Positions 1-7,496 of a stretch of DNA of 64,000 nt are shown piece by piece. A program made the translations under genes and the position numbers. The notes under the pieces are model-generated. The model saw nothing but the letters and a program-made list of their open reading frames with translations, was not told the DNA's origin and searched no databases. The stretch's first letter is position 1. The number at the start of each line of letters is the position of its first letter. The stretch spans positions 1 to 64,000 of the forward strand of contig NZ_QZWI01000021.1 of assembly GCF_003614975.1 (NCBI RefSeq). Reading direction: 5' to 3'. This DNA is from Rahnella bruchi. GTDB taxonomy: Bacteria; Pseudomonadota; Gammaproteobacteria; Enterobacterales; Enterobacteriaceae.

Positions 1-159
1 CGCCGGGTGTTGCTGGCTGACAGCAGTAAATACGGCGCGTACTCGCTGTTTTGTGTCACGCCGCTGGCGGAGATGACAGACATTATTACTGATAAAGGGT
101 TGCGCCCGGAAATCCGCCAGTCATTCGACAGCCAGCCCTTTACGCTGACTCTGGCCTAA
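1..159 (+). CDS. DeoR-family transcriptional regulator, C-terminal end (partial)
   Basis: Only the last 52 codons are inside the window; the gene begins upstream of base 1. The visible peptide runs RRVLLADSSKYG...FCVTPLAEMTDIITDKGL, which matches the end of the DeoR/GlpR-type sensor domain (the LLADSSK and DxxITD segments are typical). DeoR proteins are DNA-binding repressors of sugar or nucleoside genes that respond to a phosphorylated sugar; the target here is unknown. The gene is followed 25 bp later by a good intrinsic terminator, so it marks the end of a normal transcription unit before the IS-rich stretch begins. Confidence 0.75.
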   Translation, partial: RRVLLADSSKYGAYSLFCVTPLAEMTDIITDKGLRPEIRQSFDSQPFTLTLA

Positions 160-184
160 AAATTTACTCTTCCTATGATCAAAT

Positions 185-225
185 AAAGGCCAGACATTTT
201 ACCCATGTCCGGCCTTTTCTTTTTC
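185..225 (+). terminator. Intrinsic terminator after the DeoR-type gene
   Basis: Thirteen-base stem arms (185-197 and 205-217, AAAGGCC... against ...GGCCTTT, one mismatch) with a 7-base loop and a T-rich tail from 215 to 224. It lies just after the stop codon at 159. Confidence 0.8.
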
Positions 226-244
226 AGTGACCCGTCCCAAATAA

Positions 245-525
245 CGTTGACACATTTAATGGGGTTGCGGACGATTACTTGGACTCTCGGGAGAGAGTTA
301 ATCAGCGTTATCCGTGCAGCCATCAAAAAACGAAAGGTGTTCCCGACGGACGACTCGGTGCGAAAAGTTATTTATCTGGCGATCAAGGATGCGTCAAAGA
401 AATGGAGTTTGCCGATCCAAAACTGGCGGCTGGCGATGAGTCGTTTTATTATCGAGTTCAGTGACCGCCTGATCGCTCACCTTTAATACGATGGCAGTTA
501 CACAGAATTATTTACAGGGTTCGTC
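245..525 (+). pseudogene. IS256-family (mutator type) transposase remnant, C-terminal end
   Basis: From about 296 to 486 the plus strand encodes SVIRAAIKKRKVFPTDDSVR..., then SKKWSLPIQNWRLAMSRFII. This is the conserved tail of IS256-type transposases, which cut and paste the element. Everything upstream of the SVIR segment (the DDE catalytic core) is missing, and the upstream sequence reads in a different frame, so this is a dead 3' fragment. The sequence just after the stop (AATACGATGGCAGTTACACA) reappears with few changes, inverted, at about 53.27 kb, so two copies of one element once existed here. Confidence 0.75.
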
Positions 526-690
526 TGGGGATCACAACATAACCAGTCCAACAAAACATCCGCATCTCCGCTTTTCCGTTTAGCTAGTAACGAAGGTTGA
601 TGTCGTAAATGTGTAGGGAAAATCCACCGTTCCTGTGAGGCTCTGTGGCGCGCTTTCGGTCGCCGGTGCGCTGTGTGGTTTTTTTCTTGG

Positions 691-1032
691 TTAATTGCAG
701 CGCAGCGTACCGAACGAATCACGTCGGCAAGTTGAACCATCCGACCCACGGGTCGTGCCGAAGCTATCGGTGCGCCATGTATTCCCACGATTGTCCCGGG
801 TCGTGCCGAAAGAGTCCGTCCTGTACGTCGAACCATCAGATCCTCGAGTAGTCCCGAAAGAATCTTTCCGCCAGCTGTTACCGTTGTTGTCGCGAGTTGT
901 GCCGAAGCTATCAGTACGGTACGTGGTGCCGTTATCACACCGGGTTGTACCGAATGAATCAGTTCGGCAAGTCTGCGCCTGTGCGCCGAATGACAGGGCT
1001 ACAAGTGCCAGCGCGATCAGTTTAATTTTCAT
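691..1032 (-). CDS. Secreted small protein made of six DSFGTTR repeats
   Basis: A 113-residue protein with a clear signal peptide (MKIKLIALALVALSFGAQA, then cleavage) and a mature part that is almost wholly six tandem units of 16 residues, each holding R-x-DSFGTTR and a G-containing spacer. Cysteine pairs sit in the first and last units only, which could close the repeat array by disulphides. The repeat is also visible in the DNA with a 48-bp period. The start codon overlaps the stop of the upstream gene (ATGA), so translation is probably coupled. No enzymatic motif is present. The family function is not known to me; the export signal and repeat structure suggest a periplasmic or surface role. 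Confidence 0.6.
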   Translation of the reverse strand: MKIKLIALALVALSFGAQAQTCRTDSFGTTRCDNGTTYRTDSFGTTRDNNGNSWRKDSFGTTRGSDGSTYRTDSFGTTRDNRGNTWRTDSFGTTRGSDGSTCRRDSFGTLRCN

Positions 1033-1439
1033 GTGATAATCCTGTTTAGAATATTTAAGGTTGAGTTTTGGCGGCCTGCGTACCTGGATTGGCGGACAAC
1101 ATCGCGTACGGCGTCATACACCAGTGGCGATTTAAAAACGCCGGTGCGATCGATAGCCTCGTTTGTATCAACCGGTTTACCGTTTTTCGCCAGCCCATAA
1201 GCGCCGCGACAATTCATATAACGCGTTGGGCGCAAGTCGAGTTCGGCATTTTTGGCCGCCTTGAAAAGCTTCGGGTCAGCGGTCTTTAAATACGCGTCTA
1301 CGATCTGTTCGTTAATCGGTTTTACCAGGACGTAAATTTCGCCGTTCGATAACATCAGGCTCCCGATCATTTCCTGCGGATTCTTGCAGATCAGCGTGAC
1401 TTTCTGGCCTTTGTGGAATCCTGCAGCGACCGCCGAGTT
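1029..1439 (-). pseudogene. OB-fold-like protein gene, 5' part cut by an IS element
   Basis: The downstream half is read on the minus strand as ...NSAVAAGFHKGQKVTLICK..., followed by IGSLMLSNGEI and about 85 further residues with a TRYMNCRGAYGLAK segment. The GQKVTL...IGS pattern resembles tRNA_anti-like (OB-fold) domains, but this assignment is weak. An IS3-family element sits at 1440-2672 inside the gene. Joining the two flanks across the 3-bp target duplication restores the frame (MSVSISTVFVWNNSAVAAG), continuing at 2673-2836, where an in-frame TGA and then a second IS end the reading. It lies directly upstream of, and overlaps by 4 bp, the DSFGTTR-repeat gene, so the two were an operon. 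Confidence 0.5.
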
Positions 1440-1510
1440 TGACCTGCTCCCCGTTGATTAACACACCGCGATGTTAGTAATGTTTTCATAAGCTACATGA
1501 GGACATCCCC

Positions 1511-1786
1511 ATGAAGAAGCGTTTTTCCGACGAACAGATCATCAGTATTCTCCGCGAGGCCGAGGCCGAGGCCGAAGCCGGAGTTTCTGCCCGTGAGCTC
1601 TGCCGTAAGCACGCCATTTCCGATGCCACGTTTTACACCTGGCGCAAGAAGTTTGGCGGCATGGAAGTCCCTGAAGTGAAGCGGCTCAAGTCGCTTGAAG
1701 AGGAGAACGCCCGCCTCAAGAAGCTGCTCGCTGAAGCCATGCTGGATAAGGAGGCGCTTCAGGTGGCTCTTGGCCGAAAGTTCTGA
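1511..1786 (+). CDS. IS3-family transposase OrfA
   Basis: A 91-residue helix-turn-helix protein: KRFSDEQIISILREAEAEAE at the start, CRKHAISDATFYTWRKKFGG as the DNA-binding helix-turn-helix, then a leucine-zipper-like helix (LKSLEEENARLKKLLAEAML) ending in ALGRKF. This is the standard OrfA of the IS407-type IS3 elements, which recognises the element ends and is normally fused to OrfB by -1 frameshifting. An extra AE repeat near residues 17-22 is a small in-frame duplication. The gene itself is intact, but its partner OrfB is not. Confidence 0.85.
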   Translation: MKKRFSDEQIISILREAEAEAEAGVSARELCRKHAISDATFYTWRKKFGGMEVPEVKRLKSLEEENARLKKLLAEAMLDKEALQVALGRKF

Positions 1787-1818
1787 CGACAGACCAGAAG
1801 CGGGAAGCAGTGGAAGTC

Positions 1819-2643
1819 ATGTGTGAGGCCGCAGGTCTGTCGCAACGTCGTGCCTGCAGGCTGGCAGGTTTGTCCCTGTCGACTTGCCGTTATTCGGCTC
1901 AGCGTCCGGCTGCTGACGCGCAGCTGTCTCTACGCATCACAGAGCTGGCACTTGAGCGCCGCCGCTTTGGTTACCGGCGCATCTGGTAACTACTGCGTCG
2001 GGAGGGCCTTCACGTCAACCACAAGCGGGTATACCGCATCTATCATCTCAACGGCCTGAGTGTAAAGCGCAGGCGACGCCGCAAGGGGCTGGCGACTGAG
2101 CGGCTTCCGCTTATTCGCCCTGATGCGCCAAACCTGACATGGTCGATGGATTTTGTCATGGATGCACTTGCCAGCGGCCGCAGGATTAAGTGTCTGACCT
2201 GTGTGGATGATTTTACGAAGGAGTGTCTGACGATCACCACGGCATTCGGGATTACAGGCGTTCAGGTGACACGTATTCTGGACCGCATTGCGCTGTTTCG
2301 TGGCTATCCTGCAACGATAAGAACTGATTAGGGCCCGGAATTTACCTGCCGCGCGCTCGATCAATGGGCCTTTGAACATGGTGTTGAGTTGCGCTTAATC
2401 CAGCCGGGCAAGCCAACGCAGAACGGATTTATTGAGAGTTTCAATGGCCGCTTTCGGGATGAATGCCTGAATGAACACTGGTTCAGCGATATTCTACATG
2501 CCCGGGAAATCATTAATGACTGGCGGCAGGATTATAACGAGTGTCGACCACATTCATCGCTGAATTACCTGACGCCGGCTGAATTTGCAGCGGGCTGGCG
2601 AAACGGGAAATATGAAGAAAAACCAACTGACCTTACTAACTGA
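1819..2643 (+). pseudogene. IS3-family transposase OrfB, broken by two stop codons
   Basis: One frame, starting near the ATG at 1819 and ending at the stop at 2641, encodes an IS407-type DDE integrase ([32 protein letters not shown] hold the catalytic D, D and E). It is interrupted by TAA at 1987 (W-stop-LLRREGL, where the family has Q) and TAG at 2329 (where the sister copy at 51.2 kb has CAG). Both are consistent with C-to-T changes at glutamine codons. The integrase cannot be made full-length, so this copy cannot move itself. Confidence 0.85.
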
Positions 2644-2887
2644 AGGTTGTATCTAATCCTGGGGGCTGGTCAGTTGTTCCAGACAAATACTGTAGAAATA
2701 GATACTGACATAAAAAATCACGGAAGGCGCAAGTATGCCCCTTCATTGGCGAACAGGATATCAAAGAAATATGCGACTCTAACGATCTTACTTTTCAGAT
2801 GCGTTTGCACCTACAGGCACAAAAAAGCCCGTATAATGGACTGCACCCCAAAAGTTGGACACCCAACTGAGTAAGGTGCATTTTTTT

Positions 2888-3370
2888 ATGGCGAAGCCAA
2901 AATATACCCTCGAAACCAGAATGGCTGTGGTCAGCCATTACCTCTACGGCAATGACGGGACACAACGGACCGCAGAACGTTTTGGTGTCGAAAGAACATC
3001 CGTTCGTCGCTGGGTCAGAGCCTGGCAATTACACGGCATTGATGGCATTACCTGGAAAAATGACCGCCATTCTCCGGCATTCAGGATTGCTGTTGTCCGA
3101 ACTGTTCTCGGTGAAGAACTTTCAATGCGCGAAGCTGCCGCACGGTTTAATATCTCAAACGAGACCGTTGTCCGGCACTGGGTTAATGTCTACAAAGACG
3201 CTGGTGAGAATGGACTTCTGAGCATAAAACCCGGCCGGAGCAAAGGCATGACAAAACCCAAAAAAGCATCCCCAGTTACCGATGAGGCGCTGGAAAAGTT
3301 ATCTCCCGAAGAGCTGCGGGCTGAGCTCCGTTACCTGCGTGCAGAGAATGCCTACCGAAAAAAAAGCTAA
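2888..3370 (+). CDS. IS150-type transposase OrfA
   Basis: A 160-residue protein with two helix-turn-helix segments (TAERFGVERTSVRRWVRAWQ and AAARFNISNETVVRHWVNVY) that bind the element ends, and a C-terminal helix (SPEELRAELRYLRAENAYRKK). ATG 2888 is preferred over an upstream ATG because homology starts at MAKPKYTLETR. The last codons run over an A8 tract (A-AAA-AAG type heptamer), the usual -1 frameshift site that makes the OrfAB transposase. Confidence 0.85.
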   Translation: MAKPKYTLETRMAVVSHYLYGNDGTQRTAERFGVERTSVRRWVRAWQLHGIDGITWKNDRHSPAFRIAVVRTVLGEELSMREAAARFNISNETVVRHWVNVYKDAGENGLLSIKPGRSKGMTKPKKASPVTDEALEKLSPEELRAELRYLRAENAYRKKS

Positions 3371-4253
3371 AGGCCTTAGTTCAAAGCGAGAAAAACGGCA
3401 AAAAGCCGCAATAATCAGTGAGCTAAGGCGTAATTATGCGCTTAGTGACCTTCTGCGTGCAGCGGGGATGTCCCGCAGTACGTGGTATCACAATATGAAC
3501 GCGCTGAAGCGAGTGGACAGGCATGCCGGACTGAAAGACAAAATCAGAGAGATATACCACCATCATAAAGGGCGTTATGGTTACCGCAGGATCACGCTCT
3601 CACTGAGAAAGCAGGGGCTGCTGGTGAACCATAAAACAGTACAGCGGCTGATGGCAGAGGTGTCGCTCCGGTCGCTTATCAGGGTGAAGAAATATCGCGC
3701 CTGGAAAGGGGAAGCGGGCAAGGCAGCCTCCAACATCCTGAGTCGGGACTTCAGTGCATCAAAAGCCAACGAAAAGTGGGTTACGGATGTTACAGAGTTC
3801 TCGATACAGGGTAAAAAGTTGTACCTGTCACCGGTTCTCGATCTTTTTAACCGGGAAATCATCTCATACAGCCTGTCGGAAAGACCGGTGATGGAAATGG
3901 TGAATACCATGCTGCGTGATGCGTTCGCAAAGCTCAGTCCAGAAGATGCTCCGTTGTTGTACTCGGATCAGGGTTGGCAGTATCGAATGGCAGCCTATCA
4001 GGCAAAATTAAAGGCACAGGGCATAACGCAAAGTATGTCGCGTAAAGGAAATTGCCTGGATAATGCTGTAATGGAGAACTTCTTCGGTACGCTGAAATCG
4101 GAGTGTTTTTACCTGAGCCAGTTCGGGAGTCTCAGGGAACTGAGGGAGGCGATAGAGGGATATATCCATTACTACAACAACGAAAGAATAAGCCTGAAAT
4201 TAAAAGGCCTGAGTCCGGTAGAATACCGAACCCAGGCCCTGAAAGCCGCTTAA
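3282..4253 (+). CDS. IS150-type transposase OrfB (rve integrase)
   Basis: The catalytic half of the transposase, read in the -1 frame relative to OrfA and overlapping it. Homology starts near MPTEKKAKGLSSKREKRQ just past the A8 tract. The DDE residues are visible in KWVTDVTEF, LLYSDQGWQY and VMENFFGTLKSE, inside a full-length integrase core. A family HTH_21 segment (HHHKGRYGYRRITLSLRKQG) precedes it. No stop or frameshift was found, so this copy may still be active. Confidence 0.85.
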   Translation: MRRWKSYLPKSCGLSSVTCVQRMPTEKKAKGLSSKREKRQKAAIISELRRNYALSDLLRAAGMSRSTWYHNMNALKRVDRHAGLKDKIREIYHHHKGRYGYRRITLSLRKQGLLVNHKTVQRLMAEVSLRSLIRVKKYRAWKGEAGKAASNILSRDFSASKANEKWVTDVTEFSIQGKKLYLSPVLDLFNREIISYSLSERPVMEMVNTMLRDAFAKLSPEDAPLLYSDQGWQYRMAAYQAKLKAQGITQSMSRKGNCLDNAVMENFFGTLKSECFYLSQFGSLRELREAIEGYIHYYNNERISLKLKGLSPVEYRTQALKAA

Positions 4254-4298
4254 CATGAACTGTCCAACTTTATGGGGTCAGTCCATAATTCGGGCCTA

Positions 4299-4559
4299 TC
4301 AGATGCCGGTGTAATGAAAACGACAGGAGATGATAACAATTTCGCCGTCTTTGACGTAATAGACAAGCCGGTGTTCACGGTCGATACGTCGTGACCATAA
4401 TGGCCTTTTGTGCTTTAGAGGTTCGGGCTTACCTATCCCGACGAACGCGTCAGCATGCAGGGCTTTAATAAGTTGGCGCACGCGTTCAAACTTCTTCGGG
4501 TCGTTATCTTGCCAGTATCGATAGTCCTCAGCGGCGCGCGCCGTGAATACGGTTTTCAT
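4299..4559 (-). CDS. yoeB: YoeB-type mRNA endonuclease toxin
   Basis: An 86-residue basic RelE-superfamily protein. YoeB toxins bind the ribosome and cut mRNA at the A site when the antitoxin is lost. The sequence shows FTARAAEDYRYWQDNDPKKF, then GIGKPEPLKHKRPLWSRRID and EHRLVYYV, and ends ISCRFHYTGI; E. coli YoeB ends in CRYHY, so the catalytic C-terminal His/Tyr pair is kept with three extra residues. The start overlaps the end of yefM by 4 bp (ATGA), the normal antitoxin-first order. The IS150-type element sits just past the stop, so the toxin gene is intact. Confidence 0.93.
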   Translation of the reverse strand: MKTVFTARAAEDYRYWQDNDPKKFERVRQLIKALHADAFVGIGKPEPLKHKRPLWSRRIDREHRLVYYVKDGEIVIISCRFHYTGI

Positions 4560-4801
4560 ACATCAATTTCAACCGTTTCACCGCGATCTAACTGGTTCAA
4601 TGATTCCTCTAAATGCGCAGCGTTTGCCGGGTTACTGAACAGGTAAAGCGTCTCAACCATGCTGCTGTATTCGTCTGCATCAATCATCACTACGTCACGG
4701 CTGCCACGACGGGTGATAACGACGGTATCGGCGTCATCGCTGACCTGATTCAGTACGTTCGCGAAATTAGTACGGGCTTCTGTAAAAGTGATATGTCGCA
4801 T
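4556..4801 (-). CDS. yefM: YefM-type antitoxin
   Basis: An 81-residue Phd/YefM antitoxin that neutralises YoeB and represses its own operon. The N-terminal DNA-binding part (MRHITFTEARTNFANVLNQV, then VVITRRGSRDVVMIDADEYSS) is typical; the C-terminal acidic tail (NPANAAHLEESLNQLDRGET) is the segment that wraps the toxin. A strong ribosome site (AGGAGG) precedes the ATG. Upstream is a TGTACTT...AAGTACA palindrome that is a likely YefM operator. Confidence 0.93.
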   Translation of the reverse strand: MRHITFTEARTNFANVLNQVSDDADTVVITRRGSRDVVMIDADEYSSMVETLYLFSNPANAAHLEESLNQLDRGETVEIDV

Positions 4802-4840
4802 TGAACAGCCTCCTTAAAGCAATTTGTGACATAATAGCAA

Positions 4841-4858
4841 TGTACTTATTGAAGTACA
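4841..4858. promoter_or_regulatory. Probable YefM operator palindrome
   Basis: Perfect inverted repeat TGTACTT-N4-AAGTACA, 40 bp upstream of the yefM start and close to a minus-strand -10-like TATTAT. YefM proteins are known to bind palindromes with a TGTACA core. The match is seen in the sequence; binding is inferred. Confidence 0.6.
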
Positions 4859-5199
4859 AGTATGTCATCTAGCATTGCCCCTGGCTTCTCAAAGCTGTTA
4901 CGCCTGCCGCGCAATTGAACTGGGCGCCTTCCGAACAGCAGGACGCTAATAAGCGATGTAATGACACTTTTTGTGTCGCAGTAGAGGATTATCAATGACC
5001 GAACCCGAATGAGAGGACCGACAAAGCCGACCGCTTACGCAAGACAGACTCCTTCGCAAGCAATGGCAGTGATAACAGTAATGACAGCGGCAGGCTGATT
5101 ATCCGCTCGCGATAATGCTACCGGGACTGCAGGCAAATGCGATTGGATCCGCTTATGCCGTCCCGTTTTTTTACGGCTTTTCTCCCACCCTGCGCTGCG
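4859..5199. other. Intergenic stretch between yefM promoter and ecpE end
   Basis: About 340 bp without a supportable gene. It holds only short open frames and scattered remnant-looking sequence. No convincing T-tailed terminator for the ecp operon was found here; a GGGAC/GTCCC hairpin with a T7 run (about 5120-5172) points the wrong way for that operon. Confidence 0.5.
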
Positions 5200-5865
5200 C
5201 TAGCGGCAAAACTTATCCAGCGGAATAAATTTATTGTTATAAACAATGAGTTTAGGATAGTTCAGGTCTTTCTCCTCCAGTTTCAGACTGTCTCCCGGCC
5301 GCATATAATAGGATGCTGAATCTTCGTCATTGCTGTCACAGGTCGGTTTGATGATCAACCGGAAGAAGGTATTGCCAGGATTGCTAATCTGGCGGCTCTG
5401 CTCATCATAGCGCCAGCGGAAATCAGCGTTTCGCGGCCGCACCACCAGAATGGTGCTCATCTCAACCACTGGGTCAAGACGTATATCGCTATTCTTACGC
5501 TTGACTGAATTCAGCAGGCTGGTCGGGATTTCGCGAAAAAGAATACGAAAATAGCGCTCAGTGCTGTCTTGCGGGCCGTGATAGTAAAATTTGTAATACT
5601 CACTCTGGCCCGCCTGCAACGTAAGCTGACGCGGCGAAAACAGCAGTTCGCCATCCGCCGCGCGGCTGCTGATTTCCGTCTCACCCGGGCGGTTGATCTG
5701 CGTCACGCTCACCTGGTACAGCCGGGCGCCAGAGTTATTATTAACTACCCGTTTTGAGACAAAACGGGCATCGCTCTCCAGTGAAAAGGTCATACTACCG
5801 ACGTTAATCGCACTGGCGGGCGCCAGTGCGAACAGAGACAGCAGTATGGTAAACAACCGATACAT
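5200..5865 (-). CDS. ecpE: Common pilus periplasmic chaperone EcpE
   Basis: A 221-residue fimbrial chaperone of the alpha-class common pilus (ECP/Mat) system; E. coli EcpE is about 236. Signal peptide [19 protein letters not shown], then an Ig-like chaperone fold with RLYQVSVTQINRPGE, YKFYYHGPQDSTERYFRILF and MSTILVVRPR. It resembles EcpB, the second chaperone of the operon. The start is taken at 5865 because its ATG overlaps the ecpD stop by one base (TAATG) and the signal peptide starts there. It is the last gene of ecpABCDE. Confidence 0.9.
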   Translation of the reverse strand: MYRLFTILLSLFALAPASAINVGSMTFSLESDARFVSKRVVNNNSGARLYQVSVTQINRPGETEISSRAADGELLFSPRQLTLQAGQSEYYKFYYHGPQDSTERYFRILFREIPTSLLNSVKRKNSDIRLDPVVEMSTILVVRPRNADFRWRYDEQSRQISNPGNTFFRLIIKPTCDSNDEDSASYYMRPGDSLKLEEKDLNYPKLIVYNNKFIPLDKFCR

Positions 5866-7496
5866 TATTTGGTATTCTTCCAAGTGGCTTTTACCGTAAT
5901 GGTGCCGGTAGTGCTGACATCGCCCATCCAATCCTGGCCGGTGACAGACCTCAGTGACAGCGGATCATTCAGCGGGATGGAAAACTTCAGCCGGGTCTTA
6001 TTTATCACTCCGGTTTCACCGTTAATATCCTGCCAGGGGTTAGGCGACCACAGCGCATCCGTCATATCGTTCCATTTATCGTCACAACCGGCATTAAAAC
6101 TGCGGTTCTTCCCGGCATCCGTGGTGATGGAAAGCAGGGCCGGGAACGGCACGGTAGTGGTTCCGTCCGCTGAAGTAAACAGGCAGTAAGAACGGCCATT
6201 AATCACTTTGGACGGCGCGGTGACCTTCACTTCAACCAGATCGGCCGCTGTTTTACTACTGGTGGTGACAATATAATTGTACTCCAGCGGTGGTTCAGCA
6301 CTGCCAACATAACCTTCACGGTGGGTGATTTTGCTGAAATCTTCGGCGATAATACTGACACCAAATTCCCGCGGTTTAATAATCAGCTCATTGGTGGTGG
6401 AAAATTCATACCAACCCGAATCCGGCGTAGTGGTGTTCTCAAAGCGGATATTAATCAGGTTGTGTGAACCCATATCGCTAAAGCCCGCCTCTACCAGCTT
6501 CTTAAAGAAGTTGCTGGAGAAGAACATATACATCTGGTTACGGCCTTTCAGCTCGTTAAAAGTGTAATAGCTGCTCATGCCGTTCAGCTGCTTCCAGCTG
6601 TTACCATCCAGACTAAACTGCACATCGGCTGAGGTATAACCCGTCAGGCCTGGCAGGGTGATATAAGGATAAATATGAATTGACGTGTTACTGGCAACGC
6701 CTGAAACATTCAGTTGATATTGCACCATTTTACAGGCGATACCTGAGCGGGCGCCAATCACCTGCATCTTGCATTCGCTGTTGCCTTCGCCCAGAACCGG
6801 AACCCCATTGGAATTGATATAAACCTCAGAGACGGCGTTGATGTTCAGCAGACGAAGATGAGCGCCTTTAGTATGGCTGACTTGGCGCTTATACCAGCTA
6901 CCTTCACTTTGATCGCGGCATCGGCCTCCGGTTTTAGCATCATAGACCGCAGTGGTCATACAGGTGTTAATAGTAAAGGTGAAGTTCTGCCCGACCGGCA
7001 CCTGGCGCATAAAGTCAAAGAATGACGGCGAAATCAGGCCGTGCAACTCTTTGTCACCGCCGGTGTTTAACGCGCCATAGAATCCCGTCTGGTCAACATA
7101 ATCCGCCTTCACCTCACCGGTATTAATATCACATCCGCTGATGGAGGTGATACAACGTTGACCGGTTAATGGATAAGCCACTGATAGTCCATCAAGCCAC
7201 ATATCAAAGCGGTTTCCGGCGGGTTCATTGCGGGTAATGCCTGGGCTAATATAGCCCAGGCTGGTTTGTAAGGCTTCACCAGAACCCTGATATTTCATTC
7301 CGGTCCATTTATTGGAACCGGTCAGTCGTGGAGCCAGCGTACCCAATGGCGTAACGAACAGGTTATCGTCGGTGTTATTTTCAATAAACAGGAACTGACG
7401 CTCCGGAGCCGCTGAGTCAGTTGATGCCGTTAACGCCAGCGCGGAGAGCGGAGAGAGCGCCAGAGCCGCAATTAAATGAGAAAAATTAACTTTCAT
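5865..7496 (-). CDS. ecpD: Common pilus tip adhesin EcpD
   Basis: A 543-residue secreted protein (E. coli EcpD is 547) that forms the tip of the ECP pilus and can also polymerise. Signal peptide [20 protein letters not shown], then a two-domain protein rich in beta strands, with disulphide-forming cysteines in the first domain ([31 protein letters not shown]). The start at 7496 is preferred over upstream in-frame codons because the signal peptide begins there; it overlaps the ecpC end by 11 bp, which suggests coupled translation. Full length, no frameshift. Confidence 0.9.
   Translation of the reverse strand: MKVNFSHLIAALALSPLSALALTASTDSAAPERQFLFIENNTDDNLFVTPLGTLAPRLTGSNKWTGMKYQGSGEALQTSLGYISPGITRNEPAGNRFDMWLDGLSVAYPLTGQRCITSISGCDINTGEVKADYVDQTGFYGALNTGGDKELHGLISPSFFDFMRQVPVGQNFTFTINTCMTTAVYDAKTGGRCRDQSEGSWYKRQVSHTKGAHLRLLNINAVSEVYINSNGVPVLGEGNSECKMQVIGARSGIACKMVQYQLNVSGVASNTSIHIYPYITLPGLTGYTSADVQFSLDGNSWKQLNGMSSYYTFNELKGRNQMYMFFSSNFFKKLVEAGFSDMGSHNLINIRFENTTTPDSGWYEFSTTNELIIKPREFGVSIIAEDFSKITHREGYVGSAEPPLEYNYIVTTSSKTAADLVEVKVTAPSKVINGRSYCLFTSADGTTTVPFPALLSITTDAGKNRSFNAGCDDKWNDMTDALWSPNPWQDINGETGVINKTRLKFSIPLNDPLSLRSVTGQDWMGDVSTTGTITVKATWKNTK

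Larger units (their letters stand above)
1440..2672 (+). mobile_element. IS3-family element (IS407-like group), inactive
   Basis: A 1233-bp element bounded by imperfect terminal inverted repeats (left TGACCTGCTCCCCG, right end read inward TGACCAGCCCCCAG) with a 3-bp target duplication GTT on both sides (1437-1439 and 2673-2675). It carries orfA and an orfB with two nonsense codons. A second copy of its 3' end lies at 50.92-51.61 kb. Confidence 0.85.
2837..4285 (+). mobile_element. IS3-family element (IS150-like group), apparently intact
   Basis: A 1449-bp element. Terminal inverted repeats: left begins TGGACTGCACCCCAAAAGTT, right end read inward begins TGGACTGACCCCATAAAGTT. A 3-bp target duplication TAA flanks it (2834-2836 and 4286-4288). 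Both reading frames are open, and an A8 slippery tract (3358-3365) lies where orfA must shift into orfB. It sits 14 bp beyond the end of yoeB without damaging it. Confidence 0.9.

Noticed and set aside
498..938. Minus-strand frame of 146 codons overlapping the DSFGTTR gene
   Set aside because: It reads the same repeat DNA in another frame, lacks a signal peptide or ribosome site, and shows no recognisable content; the DSFGTTR frame has a signal peptide and a clear repeat protein.
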